A stretch of DNA of 20,906 nucleotides from GAS188 sp035949255 (GTDB lineage Bacteria; Pseudomonadota; Alphaproteobacteria; Rhizobiales; Beijerinckiaceae). The stretch lies in assembly GCA_035949255.1 (NCBI GenBank), contig DASZIL010000040.1, positions 1 through 20,906 of the forward strand, in the 5' to 3' direction. The position numbers and the translations under genes are program-made. The number at the start of each line of letters is the position of its first letter. Positions within the stretch are counted from its first letter, which is position 1. This document shows, one piece after another, positions 6,639 to 16,011 of this stretch. Below the pieces are notes generated by a model. It did no database searches, was not told the origin of the DNA, and saw only the letters and a list, made by a program, of their open reading frames with translations.

Positions 6639-8183
6639 GTGAGCGAAGCCGCGCTTTCGCGAAGCGAGCCGACGGAAGCGTCCGCGGCACGCGCGGGCAA
6701 GGCACGGCCCTTGATGCTTCTCTTCGCGATGCCTCTGCTCGGCTGCTCCCTTCTCGACAATCCGAATCCGAAGCTCGCGATCGAGACGCCGGCCTCTTAT
6801 CGTGCGGCGCGGGCCGTGCCGGCGCCACCGCCCGCGATCGACTGGCCGCGCGAATTCCGTTCAGCGGAGCTCACGCGTCTCTCCGCCGATGCGCAGGCCG
6901 GAAACTTCGACATCGCGGCGGCGCTTGCACGCCTCATCGAGGCGGAAGGGCAAGCCGAAATTGCCGGCGCCGCGCTCTATCCATCGATCGATGCGGACGC
7001 CAATGCGTCGCGCTCGAGCAGCCCCGGCACGCTGCACGCCAAGCGGGGTCCGTTTCGAACCGCGGCAAGCAACAGCTTCTTGCTCGGGCTCACGGCGAGC
7101 TACGAGCTCGACTTCTGGGGGCTCAACGCCGCGAATGCGAGAGCCGGACGGTTGCTCGCCGAGGCGAGCCGCTTCGATCGCGACGTGGTGGCGCTCATGA
7201 CCGCGGCCTCGGTCGCGGACACCTATTTCACGGTTCTCGGGTCGCAGGATCGGCTGCGCATCGCGCGCAACAACACGCAGACGGCGGAACGTGTGCTCAA
7301 GGCGATTCAAAGCCGCTTCTCGGTCGGCACCGCTTCGGCGCTCGATGTCTCGCAAGAGGAAAGCCTCGTCGCCACGCAGCGAGCCTCGATCCCGCCGCTC
7401 GAGCAAACGGTGTTGCAAAGCAAGAACCTCATCGCCGTCCTCCTCGGACGCCCGCCCGAATCCGTGTCCATCAAAGGGGGGTCTCTCGAAAGGCTCGGGG
7501 TGCCGCATGTTCCGGCCGGCATCCCTTCGGAGCTTCTTCTCCGCCGCCCCGACATCGCGGAGGCCGAGACGCAGCTCGCCGCCCAGAACGCCAGCGTCTA
7601 CGCGGCGCGCGCCGCCTTCTTCCCGACGATCAGGCTCAGCGCGAGCGGAGGCGTGGAAAGCCTTCTCCTCAAGACGCTGTTTCGCTCGGACGCCCTCTTC
7701 GGCCAGATGGCGGCAAGCGCCGTCCAACCGATATTCGATGGCGGCAATCTCGAAGGACAGTTCACATTGCAGAAGGGCAGGCAGGTGGAGCTCCTGCAGA
7801 ATTATCGTAAGGCGATCATCCAGGCGTTCACGGACGTCGAGAACGCGCTCATCGCGGTCGACGAGACGACGCGCCATGAAAAGCTCGAGGCCGATGTCGT
7901 CACGGCGTCCACCAAGGCCTACAGGTTGACCGAACAACAGCTTCACGAAGGGACGATCGACATCACCACCGTGCTCAACACACAACAGACGCTTTTTCAG
8001 GCTGAAGATACGCTGTCGCAGATCAAGCTGCAGCGGTTTCAGGCCGTGGTGAGCCTTTTTCAGGCCCTTGGGGGCGGTTGGATGCGCGATCGCTATCCTG
8101 TGACCGCGGACGATCAGCCCGCCACCGATGGAAGCATTATATTACCTTCTGGAGCTGTCGCGGCACCCGGCTATCAACCATGA
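6639..8183 (+). CDS. RND efflux outer-membrane lipoprotein, NodT family
   Basis: This is the outer-membrane channel of a tripartite pump, a TolC/OprM-like factor of the NodT class, 514 residues. The start is a GTG at 6639 with a perfect GGAGG 5 nt upstream. The N-terminus carries a lipoprotein signal with lipobox LLGC and Cys36 as the lipidation site, after Arg/Lys-containing residues 18-23. The two OEP repeats are visible: the first includes ASYELDFWG and the helical segment after it, the second includes LLLRRPDIAEAETQLAAQNA and the C-terminal helix through NTQQTLFQAEDTL. The stop overlaps the adaptor ATG (ATGA), so channel, adaptor and permeases are made together. An ATG at 6714 would remove the basic N-region and lacks a good ribosome site. 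Confidence 0.93.
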   Translation: MSEAALSRSEPTEASAARAGKARPLMLLFAMPLLGCSLLDNPNPKLAIETPASYRAARAVPAPPPAIDWPREFRSAELTRLSADAQAGNFDIAAALARLIEAEGQAEIAGAALYPSIDADANASRSSSPGTLHAKRGPFRTAASNSFLLGLTASYELDFWGLNAANARAGRLLAEASRFDRDVVALMTAASVADTYFTVLGSQDRLRIARNNTQTAERVLKAIQSRFSVGTASALDVSQEESLVATQRASIPPLEQTVLQSKNLIAVLLGRPPESVSIKGGSLERLGVPHVPAGIPSELLLRRPDIAEAETQLAAQNASVYAARAAFFPTIRLSASGGVESLLLKTLFRSDALFGQMAASAVQPIFDGGNLEGQFTLQKGRQVELLQNYRKAIIQAFTDVENALIAVDETTRHEKLEADVVTASTKAYRLTEQQLHEGTIDITTVLNTQQTLFQAEDTLSQIKLQRFQAVVSLFQALGGGWMRDRYPVTADDQPATDGSIILPSGAVAAPGYQP

Positions 8184-9682
8184 AACGCATCCTTCTTCTC
8201 CTTCTCGTTCTCGCTGGCGGCGCCTATTACGCCAATCAGGCGGGTCTGGTGCCGGGCTGGCGGCGCGTGCCCTTGCCCGAATGGGTGCCGGCTTGGGCGC
8301 GGGTCGGACATGATGCCACGACGGCCGGAGCCGCCCAGGACGGACAGGGGCGTCGCCAGGGCGGAAGGCAGGCCCGCTCGGGCGGCCAGGGTCGGTTCGG
8401 CCAAGGTGCCGATGAGGGGCCGGTGCCGGTCGTCGCCGCGGCATCACATTATGAGGACGTGCCGGTCACGGCCGATGCGGTCGCGACCGTCCAGGCGCTC
8501 AACACGGTCACGGTGCGCACCCAGGTCGACGGCAAGCTCATCGCGCTCGGTTTCACGGATGGCCAGGATGTCAAGAAGGGCGACGTGCTGGCCCGCATAG
8601 ATCCTGCGACCTACCAGGCCCAATACGATCAGGCCGTGGCCAAGAAGGCGCAAGACGAGGCGACCCTCGCCAATGCGCGCAATGATCTTTCGCGCTATCA
8701 GCGGCTCGCCCAGACCGAAGCGGGCTCGAAGCAGCAGGCAGACACGCAAAAGGCGCTGGTGGCCCAGCTCGAGGCGCAGGTGAATGGCGACCAAGCCGCC
8801 ATCGACAATACGAAGGCGACGCTCGATTACACCACGATCACCTCTCCGCTCGACGGGCGCACCGGCATCAGGCTCGTCGACCAAGGCAATATCCTGCATG
8901 CCTCCGACATCACCGGCATCGTCATCATCACGCAGCTCAAACCGATCTCGGTGATCTTCAACCTGCCGCAGCAGCAATTGCGCGCGGTGAATGCCGCGAT
9001 GGCGAAAGGTCCCGTCTCGGTGAACGCGCTCGAAGCCGACAACACGACCGTGATCGACAAAGGCATCATCCAGGTGGTCGACAACCAGGTCGATCAGACG
9101 ACGGGAACCATCAAGTTCAAAGCGCTCTTCCCCAATGAGCAGCTGCAATTATGGCCGGGCCAGTTCATCAATGTGCGGCTCTACACCGATGTCCTGCCGC
9201 ATGCGGTCGTCGTGCCGACGGCGGCGGTTCAGCGCGGGCCGAACGGCGCCTATGTCTATGTGCTGGGAAATAATTCGAAGGTTTCGCTGCGCAATGTGAC
9301 GATCGGGCGCCAAAACGAGACGCAAGCGGTCGTGACCTCCGGCCTCACACCGCCCGAGCAGGTGGTGACCACGGGTTTCTCGCGCCTCACGGACGGTGCC
9401 GAGGTGCGCATCGCGCCCGCCGAGACCGAAGCCGATACGGGAAGCGCGGCGCCGGGCACGACGAGCCGGCCGGCCGGCGACCGGGCGGACAACGAGGCGC
9501 CAGGGGCTACGGTCGGCGCGGCGGCTGGCCCGCGGCCGGAAGCGCTGGCGAGCTCTGGCGAGTCCGGTCCTGGACCTGCCGGCGGTCCGCCGAGTGATCG
9601 CATGGGTCGTCACCCGCGTGGGCAGCGTTCTCCGGGCAATGCCCAGGCCCCACCCCCGCCAGGGGCCGCCCCGTCGCAATGA
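8180..9682 (+). CDS. RND efflux periplasmic adaptor (membrane fusion protein, MdtA-like)
   Basis: This HlyD/MdtA-type adaptor links the permeases to the outer-membrane channel. The 500-residue protein has an N-terminal membrane anchor or signal (MKRILLLLLVLAGG). The barrel-sandwich (lipoyl-like) halves lie near 105-145 and 215-250, with VRTQVDGKL and TTITSPLDGRTGIRLVD, flanking a coiled-coil hairpin at about 145-215. Beta-barrel and membrane-proximal domains follow, to about 412. Two extensions are unusual: a Gly/Gln/Arg-rich linker at 48-80 and a Pro/Gly/Ala-rich tail at about 412-500. The core is what MdtA-type adaptors need; the extensions make the protein longer than the usual 380-420. 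It overlaps both neighbours by ATGA. The frame is open 34 codons upstream, but inside the nodT-like gene. Confidence 0.93.
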   Translation: MKRILLLLLVLAGGAYYANQAGLVPGWRRVPLPEWVPAWARVGHDATTAGAAQDGQGRRQGGRQARSGGQGRFGQGADEGPVPVVAAASHYEDVPVTADAVATVQALNTVTVRTQVDGKLIALGFTDGQDVKKGDVLARIDPATYQAQYDQAVAKKAQDEATLANARNDLSRYQRLAQTEAGSKQQADTQKALVAQLEAQVNGDQAAIDNTKATLDYTTITSPLDGRTGIRLVDQGNILHASDITGIVIITQLKPISVIFNLPQQQLRAVNAAMAKGPVSVNALEADNTTVIDKGIIQVVDNQVDQTTGTIKFKALFPNEQLQLWPGQFINVRLYTDVLPHAVVVPTAAVQRGPNGAYVYVLGNNSKVSLRNVTIGRQNETQAVVTSGLTPPEQVVTTGFSRLTDGAEVRIAPAETEADTGSAAPGTTSRPAGDRADNEAPGATVGAAAGPRPEALASSGESGPGPAGGPPSDRMGRHPRGQRSPGNAQAPPPPGAAPSQ

Positions 9683-12600
9683 GCCTCTCGACGCCCTTCA
9701 TCGAGCGGCCGATCGCGACATCGCTTCTCGGTTTCGCGGTCCTGCTCTGCGGCGTCCTCGGCTTCGTGCGCCTGCCGGTCTCGGCCCTGCCGCAAGTCGA
9801 TTTCCCGACGATCCAGATCACGACGCAACTGCCCGGCGCGAGCCCCGATACCATCGCCTCGCTCGTCACCGCCCCGCTCGAGCGGCAATTCGGGCAAATC
9901 CCTTCCCTCTCCACCATGTCGTCCCAGAGCTCCTTCGGGCTCTCCCAGGTGACGCTGCAATTCGAGCTCGATCGCGACATCGACGCCGCGGCGCAGGATG
10001 TGCAATCGGCGATCAATGCGGCGGGATCGACCTTGCCGCGCAACCTCCCCTATCCGCCGACCTATGCCAAGGTGAACCCCGCCGACACACCGATCCTCAC
10101 GCTCGCGCTCACCTCGAAGACGGAGTCCTTGCGCACCCTTTCCGATCTCGCCGACACGCTGCTGGCGCAGCGGCTGAGCGAGGTCACGGGCGTCGGCCAC
10201 GTCTCGGTCGAGGGCGGCATCAAGCCGGCGATCCGCATCCAGGCCGATTTCGCGCGCCTTGCCTCCTATAAGATCGGCATGGAGGATTTGCGCGCCGCGA
10301 TCGTCGGGGCGAATGTCGCGGGCTCCAAGGGCGCGCTCGACGGGGCGCAGCAATCCTACACGATCGCGGCGAACGATCAGATCGCCGCGGCGGCGGCTTA
10401 TCGCACGGTCGTCGTCGCCTATCGCAACAACGCGCCCGTGCTGCTTCAGGACGTCGCCGATGTCGTCGACGGGCTCGAGAATTCGCGCGTCGGCGGCTGG
10501 TACCAGGGCGAGCCAGCCATCATCATCGATGTGCAGCGCCAGCCCGGCGCCAACATCATCAGCACGGTCGATCTCGTGAAGAAGGAGCTGCCGCGCCTCT
10601 CGCGCTCCATGGCGGCGGGCGTGAACCTCAGGATCGTCAATGACCGCACCGAGACGATCCGCGCCTCGATCGCGGATGTGGAGTTCACGCTCGTCATCGC
10701 CGCCGCTCTCGTGGTGCTCGTGGTGCTCCTCTTCCTGCGTACCTTGCGCGCCACCATCATCGCGGGCGTCGCGCTTCCCTTGTCGATCATCGCGACCTTC
10801 GCGGTGATGTGGCTTGCCGGATTCTCGCTCGACAATCTGTCGCTGATGGCGCTGACCATCGGCACCGGCTTCGTGGTCGACGATGCGATCGTCATGATCG
10901 AGAACATCGTACGCAATATGGAAACGGGCAAGACGCCCCTTCAGGCGGCGCTCGACGGCGCGGGACAAATCGGCTTCACCATCGTCTCGCTTACCGTGTC
11001 GCTGATCGCAGTGTTCATCCCGCTGCTCTTCATGACCGGTCTCGTCGGACGAATGTTCCGCGAGTTTGCGCTCACCCTGTCGATCGCGGTCGTGGTCTCG
11101 GCCATCGTCTCCTTGACGCTCACGCCGATGATGTGCGGGCAGATCCTGCGCTCGGCCGCCGAGCGCCCGCCCGGCCTCCTCGCGCGCGCCGCCGAATGGC
11201 CGATGACCGTGATGACCCGCTTCTACATGAGGACGCTCTCCTTCGCGCTCGCGAGGCGGCGCTTCATGCTCGCCCTCACCTTCGGCACGCTTGCGCTCAC
11301 TGGGTATCTCTACGTCATCATCCCCAAGGGTTTCCTGCCGCGTCAAGATACCGGCCTCTTGACCATCGTTCTCCAGGGCGCGCCCGATGTCTCCTTCCTG
11401 GAGATGAGCCGTCTCCAGAGCGCGGTGTCCAGCATCATCAGCAAGGACAAGGATGTGGCGGGCGTCGTCTCCGTGATCGGCGTCGGCACGCTCAACGCGA
11501 CGCCGAATGTCAGCCACCTCGCGGTGACGCTGACGTCGCGGGACGGCCGCAGTGACACGGCCGATGCGATCGGCGAACGTCTGGCGAAAGAAGCTTCAGA
11601 GGTTGCCGGCGTCACGCTCTTCGTCGAGCCGGTCCAGGACATCCAGATCACGACGCGCGCCAGCCGCTCGCAATATCAATACACCTTGACCGGCACCGAT
11701 GCCGACGAGATCGGCAAATGGGCCGCCCAGCTCGCCGATCATCTTCGCTCGGACGGAACGTTCCGCAACATCGCGCTCGAGACGCAAGACGGCGGCCTTC
11801 GCACCTTCATCGACATCGACCGCGAGATGACGGGAAGGCTCGGGCTTTCCGTGCAGAACATCGACGACACGCTGAACGACGCCTTCGGCCAGCGGCAGAT
11901 CTCGACGATCTACGCGCAATCGAACCAGTACCGTGTGGTGCTGGAGGCAGCCCCGCAATATCTCACCGATCCGACGGTGCTCGAGAAGCTTTATGTCGCG
12001 GGCTCGACCAACACAGCGCTCGCGACCGCGCTCGGCGCATCATCGACGCCGACGGTCACCACCGCCATCAATGGCGGGCCGCAGGTGCCGCTTGCGACCA
12101 TCGCCAAGGTGCGGCGCACGACCGCGCCCTTGTCGATCGCCCATGAAGAGCAGTTCCCGGCGGCGACGATCTCCTTCGACCTTGCGCCTGACGCCTCCCT
12201 CGGCAACGCCGTCAACGCGATCAGCAGGGTCGAGCGCGAGATCGAGCTGCCGCTTTCCGTCACCGGCTCCTTCAGCGCGGACGCCGCCGAATTCAACCGC
12301 TCGCTCGCGGGCGAGCCCTGGCTCATCCTCGCGGCGGTGATCACCATCTATCTCGTGCTCGGCATGCTCTACGAGAGCTTCATCCATCCGTTGACGATCC
12401 TGTCGACTCTGCCCTCTGCCGGCGTCGGCGCGCTCTTGGCCCTCATGCTTTTCAAGCAGGATCTGTCGATCGTGGCGCTCATCGGGATCATCCTTCTGAT
12501 GGGCATCGTGAAGAAGAACGCCATCATGATGATCGACTTCGCGCTCGACGCGGAGCGTAGCGACGGGCTGTCGCCGAAGGACGCAATCTTGCGGGCCTGC

Positions 12601-12897
12601 CATCTGCGCTTCCGCCCGATCATGATGACCACGCTCGCCGCGCTCTTCGGCGCGCTGCCGCTCGCTCTCGCCCATCGAACGGGAAGCGAGCTGCGTGTCC
12701 CGCTCGGCATCACCATCATCGGCGGCTTGCTGCTGAGCCAGCTTCTGACGCTCTACACCACCCCGGTGATCTACCTCATGTTCGAAGGGCTGCGCGACCG
12801 TTTCTGGGGAAGGCGCGAGCCTCCGCATCGGCCGACCGCCGCGATCGTGCTCATGCCGACACCAGCGCCGCCGCTCAGCCAGGAAGCGGCGGAGTGA
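9679..12897 (+). CDS. RND multidrug efflux permease, MdtB-like (first of two)
   Basis: This is an inner-membrane proton-driven transporter of 1072 residues, with twelve spans and two large periplasmic loops in the AcrB/MdtB plan. The N-terminus is PFIERPIATSLLGFAVLL. The proton-relay aspartates are D401-D402 in GFVVDDAIVMIENI (span 4), and the matching lysine is K946 in GIVKKNAIMMIDFA (span 10). All relay residues are present, so this permease should be active. Its ATG overlaps the adaptor stop (ATGA). The paired next gene encodes a second permease, as in MdtB-MdtC and MuxB-MuxC pumps. In E. coli MdtBC the two differ in role, MdtB being the major proton conductor and MdtC drug-binding. This assignment to the first gene rests on gene order only. 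Confidence 0.95.
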   Translation: MSLSTPFIERPIATSLLGFAVLLCGVLGFVRLPVSALPQVDFPTIQITTQLPGASPDTIASLVTAPLERQFGQIPSLSTMSSQSSFGLSQVTLQFELDRDIDAAAQDVQSAINAAGSTLPRNLPYPPTYAKVNPADTPILTLALTSKTESLRTLSDLADTLLAQRLSEVTGVGHVSVEGGIKPAIRIQADFARLASYKIGMEDLRAAIVGANVAGSKGALDGAQQSYTIAANDQIAAAAAYRTVVVAYRNNAPVLLQDVADVVDGLENSRVGGWYQGEPAIIIDVQRQPGANIISTVDLVKKELPRLSRSMAAGVNLRIVNDRTETIRASIADVEFTLVIAAALVVLVVLLFLRTLRATIIAGVALPLSIIATFAVMWLAGFSLDNLSLMALTIGTGFVVDDAIVMIENIVRNMETGKTPLQAALDGAGQIGFTIVSLTVSLIAVFIPLLFMTGLVGRMFREFALTLSIAVVVSAIVSLTLTPMMCGQILRSAAERPPGLLARAAEWPMTVMTRFYMRTLSFALARRRFMLALTFGTLALTGYLYVIIPKGFLPRQDTGLLTIVLQGAPDVSFLEMSRLQSAVSSIISKDKDVAGVVSVIGVGTLNATPNVSHLAVTLTSRDGRSDTADAIGERLAKEASEVAGVTLFVEPVQDIQITTRASRSQYQYTLTGTDADEIGKWAAQLADHLRSDGTFRNIALETQDGGLRTFIDIDREMTGRLGLSVQNIDDTLNDAFGQRQISTIYAQSNQYRVVLEAAPQYLTDPTVLEKLYVAGSTNTALATALGASSTPTVTTAINGGPQVPLATIAKVRRTTAPLSIAHEEQFPAATISFDLAPDASLGNAVNAISRVEREIELPLSVTGSFSADAAEFNRSLAGEPWLILAAVITIYLVLGMLYESFIHPLTILSTLPSAGVGALLALMLFKQDLSIVALIGIILLMGIVKKNAIMMIDFALDAERSDGLSPKDAILRACHLRFRPIMMTTLAALFGALPLALAHRTGSELRVPLGITIIGGLLLSQLLTLYTTPVIYLMFEGLRDRFWGRREPPHRPTAAIVLMPTPAPPLSQEAAE

Positions 12898-15800
12898 TGG
12901 ACATCTCGGCCCCCTTCATCAGGCGGCCCGTCGGCACGACGCTGATGGCGATCGGCTTGTTTCTCGTGGGCGCCGTGGCTTACGCCTTCCTTCCGGTAGC
13001 GAGCCTGCCCTCGGTCGAATTCCCCGTGATCCGCGTCATCGCGACGCGGCCCGGGGCCGATCCCGAGACCATGGCGGCCTCGGTGGCGGCCCCGCTCGAA
13101 CGTCATCTCGGCGAGATCGCCGGAGTGAACGAGGTCACCTCGAATTCAACGCTCGGCTCCTCGACCATCGCGATCCAGTTCGATCTCGACCGCAACATCG
13201 ACAACGCGGCTCGCGACGTGCAAGCCGCCCTCAACGCCGCGGCCACGGATTTGCCCGGCGACCTGCCGATGTTGCCGAGCTTCCGTAAGGCGAACCCCGC
13301 GGCCGCGCCCGTCATCATTCTCGCGCTCACCTCCGACACCTTGCCGGCAAGTGCCGTCTATGACGCGGCCGACACCGTGATCGCGCAGCGCATCTCCCAG
13401 GTCGACGGCGTCGGCGAGGTGACGGTGAACGGCGCCGAGCAGCCGGCGATCCGCGTGCGCGTCGATCCGGCGCGCCTTGCCGCCATGGGCATCAGCCTCG
13501 AAGCCATCCGCACCGCCATCGTCAACGCCAATGCGCCAAACCAGCTCGGCAGCTTCGAGGATGCTGCCCAAGCCGAGACGATCGGCACCAACGATCGCAT
13601 CACCGCCTTGCAGGACTACCGCGACATCGTGGTGACGGCGGCGAACGGCACCGTCGTCAAGCTCTCGCAGATCGCGCAGATCGAGCGCGGCGTGCGCAAC
13701 AGCCGCGCGGCGGGTTGGTACAACCGAAAGCCCGCAGTGCTGCTTCTCGTCACCAAGCAGGCCAATGCCAATGTCATCGAGACGGTCGACCGGGTAAAGG
13801 CGCTGATCCCGCAGTTGAAACGCTTGATCCCGGCGGGCGTGAACATCGAGGTGATGGCCGATCGCACCCTCACGATCCGCGCCTCGATCAACGATATCCA
13901 GCGCACCTTGATGATTGCCATCGCGCTCGTGATGATGGTTGTTTTCTTGTTCCTGCGCCGCGCCACGCCCACGGTCGCTGCCGGCATCACCGTGCCCTTG
14001 TCGCTTGCCGGCACTTGTGCCGCCATGTGGCTTGCGGGCTTCACGCTCGACAACCTCTCGCTGATGGCGATCACCATCTCGGTCGGCTTCGTCGTCGATG
14101 ACGCGATCGTGATGATCGAGAACATCCATCGCAACATGGAAGCGGGGATGGGGCGGCTCGAGGCGGCGCTCGTCGGCGCGCGCCAGATCGGCTTCACGGT
14201 GGTGTCGATTTCCGTGTCCTTGATCGCGGCCTTCATCCCGCTTCTGTTCATGCAAGGGATACTCGGACGGCTCTTCCGCGAGTTCTCGCTCACCCTCGTC
14301 TTCGCGATCGTGGTGTCGACCTTAGTGTCGCTCACCGTCACGCCGATGATCTGCGGGCGCTTCATGCGCCGTAACGATGAGACGAAGCCGCGCTGGTATG
14401 ATCGGGCGATCGAGGGCATGCTCTCGCGGCTGACGCGAGCCTATACGCGAACGCTGCGCATCGGCCTTCGCCACCCCTGGCTTATGCTGCTCGTCACGCT
14501 TGCGACCGTGGCGCTCACGGTCGAGCTCTTCCGCACGACGCCCAAGGGCTATTTCCCGCAAGACGACACCGGCCTCCTTTTCGGCTTCACCGAAGCTTCG
14601 CCCGACATCTCCTTCCCGGCGATGGCGGAGCTGCAGCAGAAGGCCGGCGACATCGTGGTTTCCGACCCCGCGGTCGCGGGTGTTTCCTCCTTCGTCGGCG
14701 GCCAATCGACCGTCAACCACGGCACTTTCTACGTAAGCCTCAAGCCGGAGGGCGAACGCAAGCTTTCCGCGCTCCAGGTGATCGCGCGCATGCGCCAGAA
14801 GCTCGATACGCTCGCGGGGCTTCGCGTCTATTTCTTCCCGGTGCAGGATTTGCGGACGGGCGCGCGGCAAGGCAAGGCACAATACCAGCTCACGCTTTGG
14901 GATCCGAATTTCGCGGAGCTCGTGGAATGGTTTCCCAAGGTTCTGGAGCGCGTCCGAAAGGTGCCGGGCCTTGTCGATGTCGCCTCCGATCGCGAGAAGG
15001 GCGGGCTCGAGGCGAATGTCGTGATCGACCGCGCCGGCGCCTCGCGGCTTGGCGTCGCCATCCAGGATATCGACAACGCGCTCGGCGATGCCTATGCGCA
15101 AAAGCAGATCTCGACCATTTTCTCCCAGCGCAACCAGTATCGCGTGGTGCTCGAGGTCACCCCTTCGCGTTCACGCGACCCCTCGGATTTCGCGGACCTT
15201 TATGTGCCGGGTCGAAATCACGTCGCCGTGCCCTTGTCGGCCGTCGCCCATGTCGAGCGAACCTCGGCTCCGCTCGTCGTCAACCACCAAGGCCAGTTTC
15301 CCTCGATCACGATCACCTACAATCTCACGCCGAGCACGCCCGTGGGCCTCGCGACCGACGCGGTGCAGAAAGCGGTCGACGAAATGCATTTGCCCGCGGG
15401 CTTGCACGCGGAATTCGCCGGCGACGCCAAGGCCATCGCTGATAATTCGAGCGGGCAGGGCGTGCTCATCCTCGTGGCGCTTCTTGCCGTCTACATCGTG
15501 CTCGGCGTGCTCTACGAGAGCCTCGTGCATCCCGTGACGATCATTTCGACGCTCCCTTCGGCGGGGCTCGGCGCGCTGATCGCCATCAACGTCGCGGGCC
15601 TCGACCTCACGGTGATCGCCTTCATCGGCATCATCTTGCTGATCGGCATCGTCAAGAAGAACGGCATCATGCTCGTGGACTTCGCCATTCATGCGGAGCG
15701 CGTGCGGGGCTTGAGGCCGTCCGAATCGATCCTCGAGGCTTGCGTCGAGCGCTTTCGCCCGATCTTGATGACGACGTTCGCGGCGCTCTTCGGCGCCGTC

Positions 15801-15995
15801 CCTCTCGCTATCGCGACGGGGGCGGGCGCGGAGCTTCGCCGCCCGCTCGGCATCACCATCGTGGGCGGCCTCATCCTGTCGCAGGCGCTCACGCTCTACA
15901 CCACGCCCGTGATCTACTTGCAGATGTCGAGGCTCGCGCGCTTCTGGCGCCGCCGCCGATTGCAGGAGCCGCAACCCGCACCGGCGATGCCTTAG
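12894..15995 (+). CDS. RND multidrug efflux permease, MdtC-like (second of two)
   Basis: This second AcrB-type permease has 1033 residues from the GTG at 12894. Translation could instead begin at the adjacent ATG at 12897, one residue shorter; GTG places AGGA (12881-12884) 9 nt upstream and gives the 4-nt overlap seen elsewhere in the operon. The N-terminus is PFIRRPVGTTLMAIGLFLVG. The proton-relay pair is D402-D403 in GFVVDDAIVMIENI and the lysine is K922 in GIVKKNGIMLVDFA, so it too keeps all relay residues. It resembles the first permease throughout but the periplasmic loops differ considerably, as expected for a heteromeric pair. It is the last gene of the operon and ends 16 nt from the opposing msrQ; I see no T-rich hairpin there. 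Confidence 0.95.
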   Translation: MMDISAPFIRRPVGTTLMAIGLFLVGAVAYAFLPVASLPSVEFPVIRVIATRPGADPETMAASVAAPLERHLGEIAGVNEVTSNSTLGSSTIAIQFDLDRNIDNAARDVQAALNAAATDLPGDLPMLPSFRKANPAAAPVIILALTSDTLPASAVYDAADTVIAQRISQVDGVGEVTVNGAEQPAIRVRVDPARLAAMGISLEAIRTAIVNANAPNQLGSFEDAAQAETIGTNDRITALQDYRDIVVTAANGTVVKLSQIAQIERGVRNSRAAGWYNRKPAVLLLVTKQANANVIETVDRVKALIPQLKRLIPAGVNIEVMADRTLTIRASINDIQRTLMIAIALVMMVVFLFLRRATPTVAAGITVPLSLAGTCAAMWLAGFTLDNLSLMAITISVGFVVDDAIVMIENIHRNMEAGMGRLEAALVGARQIGFTVVSISVSLIAAFIPLLFMQGILGRLFREFSLTLVFAIVVSTLVSLTVTPMICGRFMRRNDETKPRWYDRAIEGMLSRLTRAYTRTLRIGLRHPWLMLLVTLATVALTVELFRTTPKGYFPQDDTGLLFGFTEASPDISFPAMAELQQKAGDIVVSDPAVAGVSSFVGGQSTVNHGTFYVSLKPEGERKLSALQVIARMRQKLDTLAGLRVYFFPVQDLRTGARQGKAQYQLTLWDPNFAELVEWFPKVLERVRKVPGLVDVASDREKGGLEANVVIDRAGASRLGVAIQDIDNALGDAYAQKQISTIFSQRNQYRVVLEVTPSRSRDPSDFADLYVPGRNHVAVPLSAVAHVERTSAPLVVNHQGQFPSITITYNLTPSTPVGLATDAVQKAVDEMHLPAGLHAEFAGDAKAIADNSSGQGVLILVALLAVYIVLGVLYESLVHPVTIISTLPSAGLGALIAINVAGLDLTVIAFIGIILLIGIVKKNGIMLVDFAIHAERVRGLRPSESILEACVERFRPILMTTFAALFGAVPLAIATGAGAELRRPLGITIVGGLILSQALTLYTTPVIYLQMSRLARFWRRRRLQEPQPAPAMP

Positions 15996-16011
15996 ATGTG
16001 AAAGCTTAGGC

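Noticed and set aside
6050..7810. 586-codon plus-strand frame overlapping the start of the NodT-type gene
   Set aside because: It lies in a different frame from the outer-membrane lipoprotein, is Arg-rich and motif-free, and runs antisense to the 5569-6258 gene.
9610..11517. 635-codon open frame on the minus strand across the first RND permease
   Set aside because: It is antisense to a protein with clear RND motifs, its translation is dominated by Arg, Asp, Glu and His without any fold pattern, and it arises from strong third-position G/C bias.
13146..14255. 369-codon minus-strand frame opposite the second RND permease
   Set aside because: Antisense shadow with charged, low-complexity translation; the opposite strand carries the conserved permease.
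15996..16011. Terminator between the convergent mdtC-like gene and msrQ
   Set aside because: The 16-nt gap holds only the short AAGCTT palindrome, with no usable stem and T-run.
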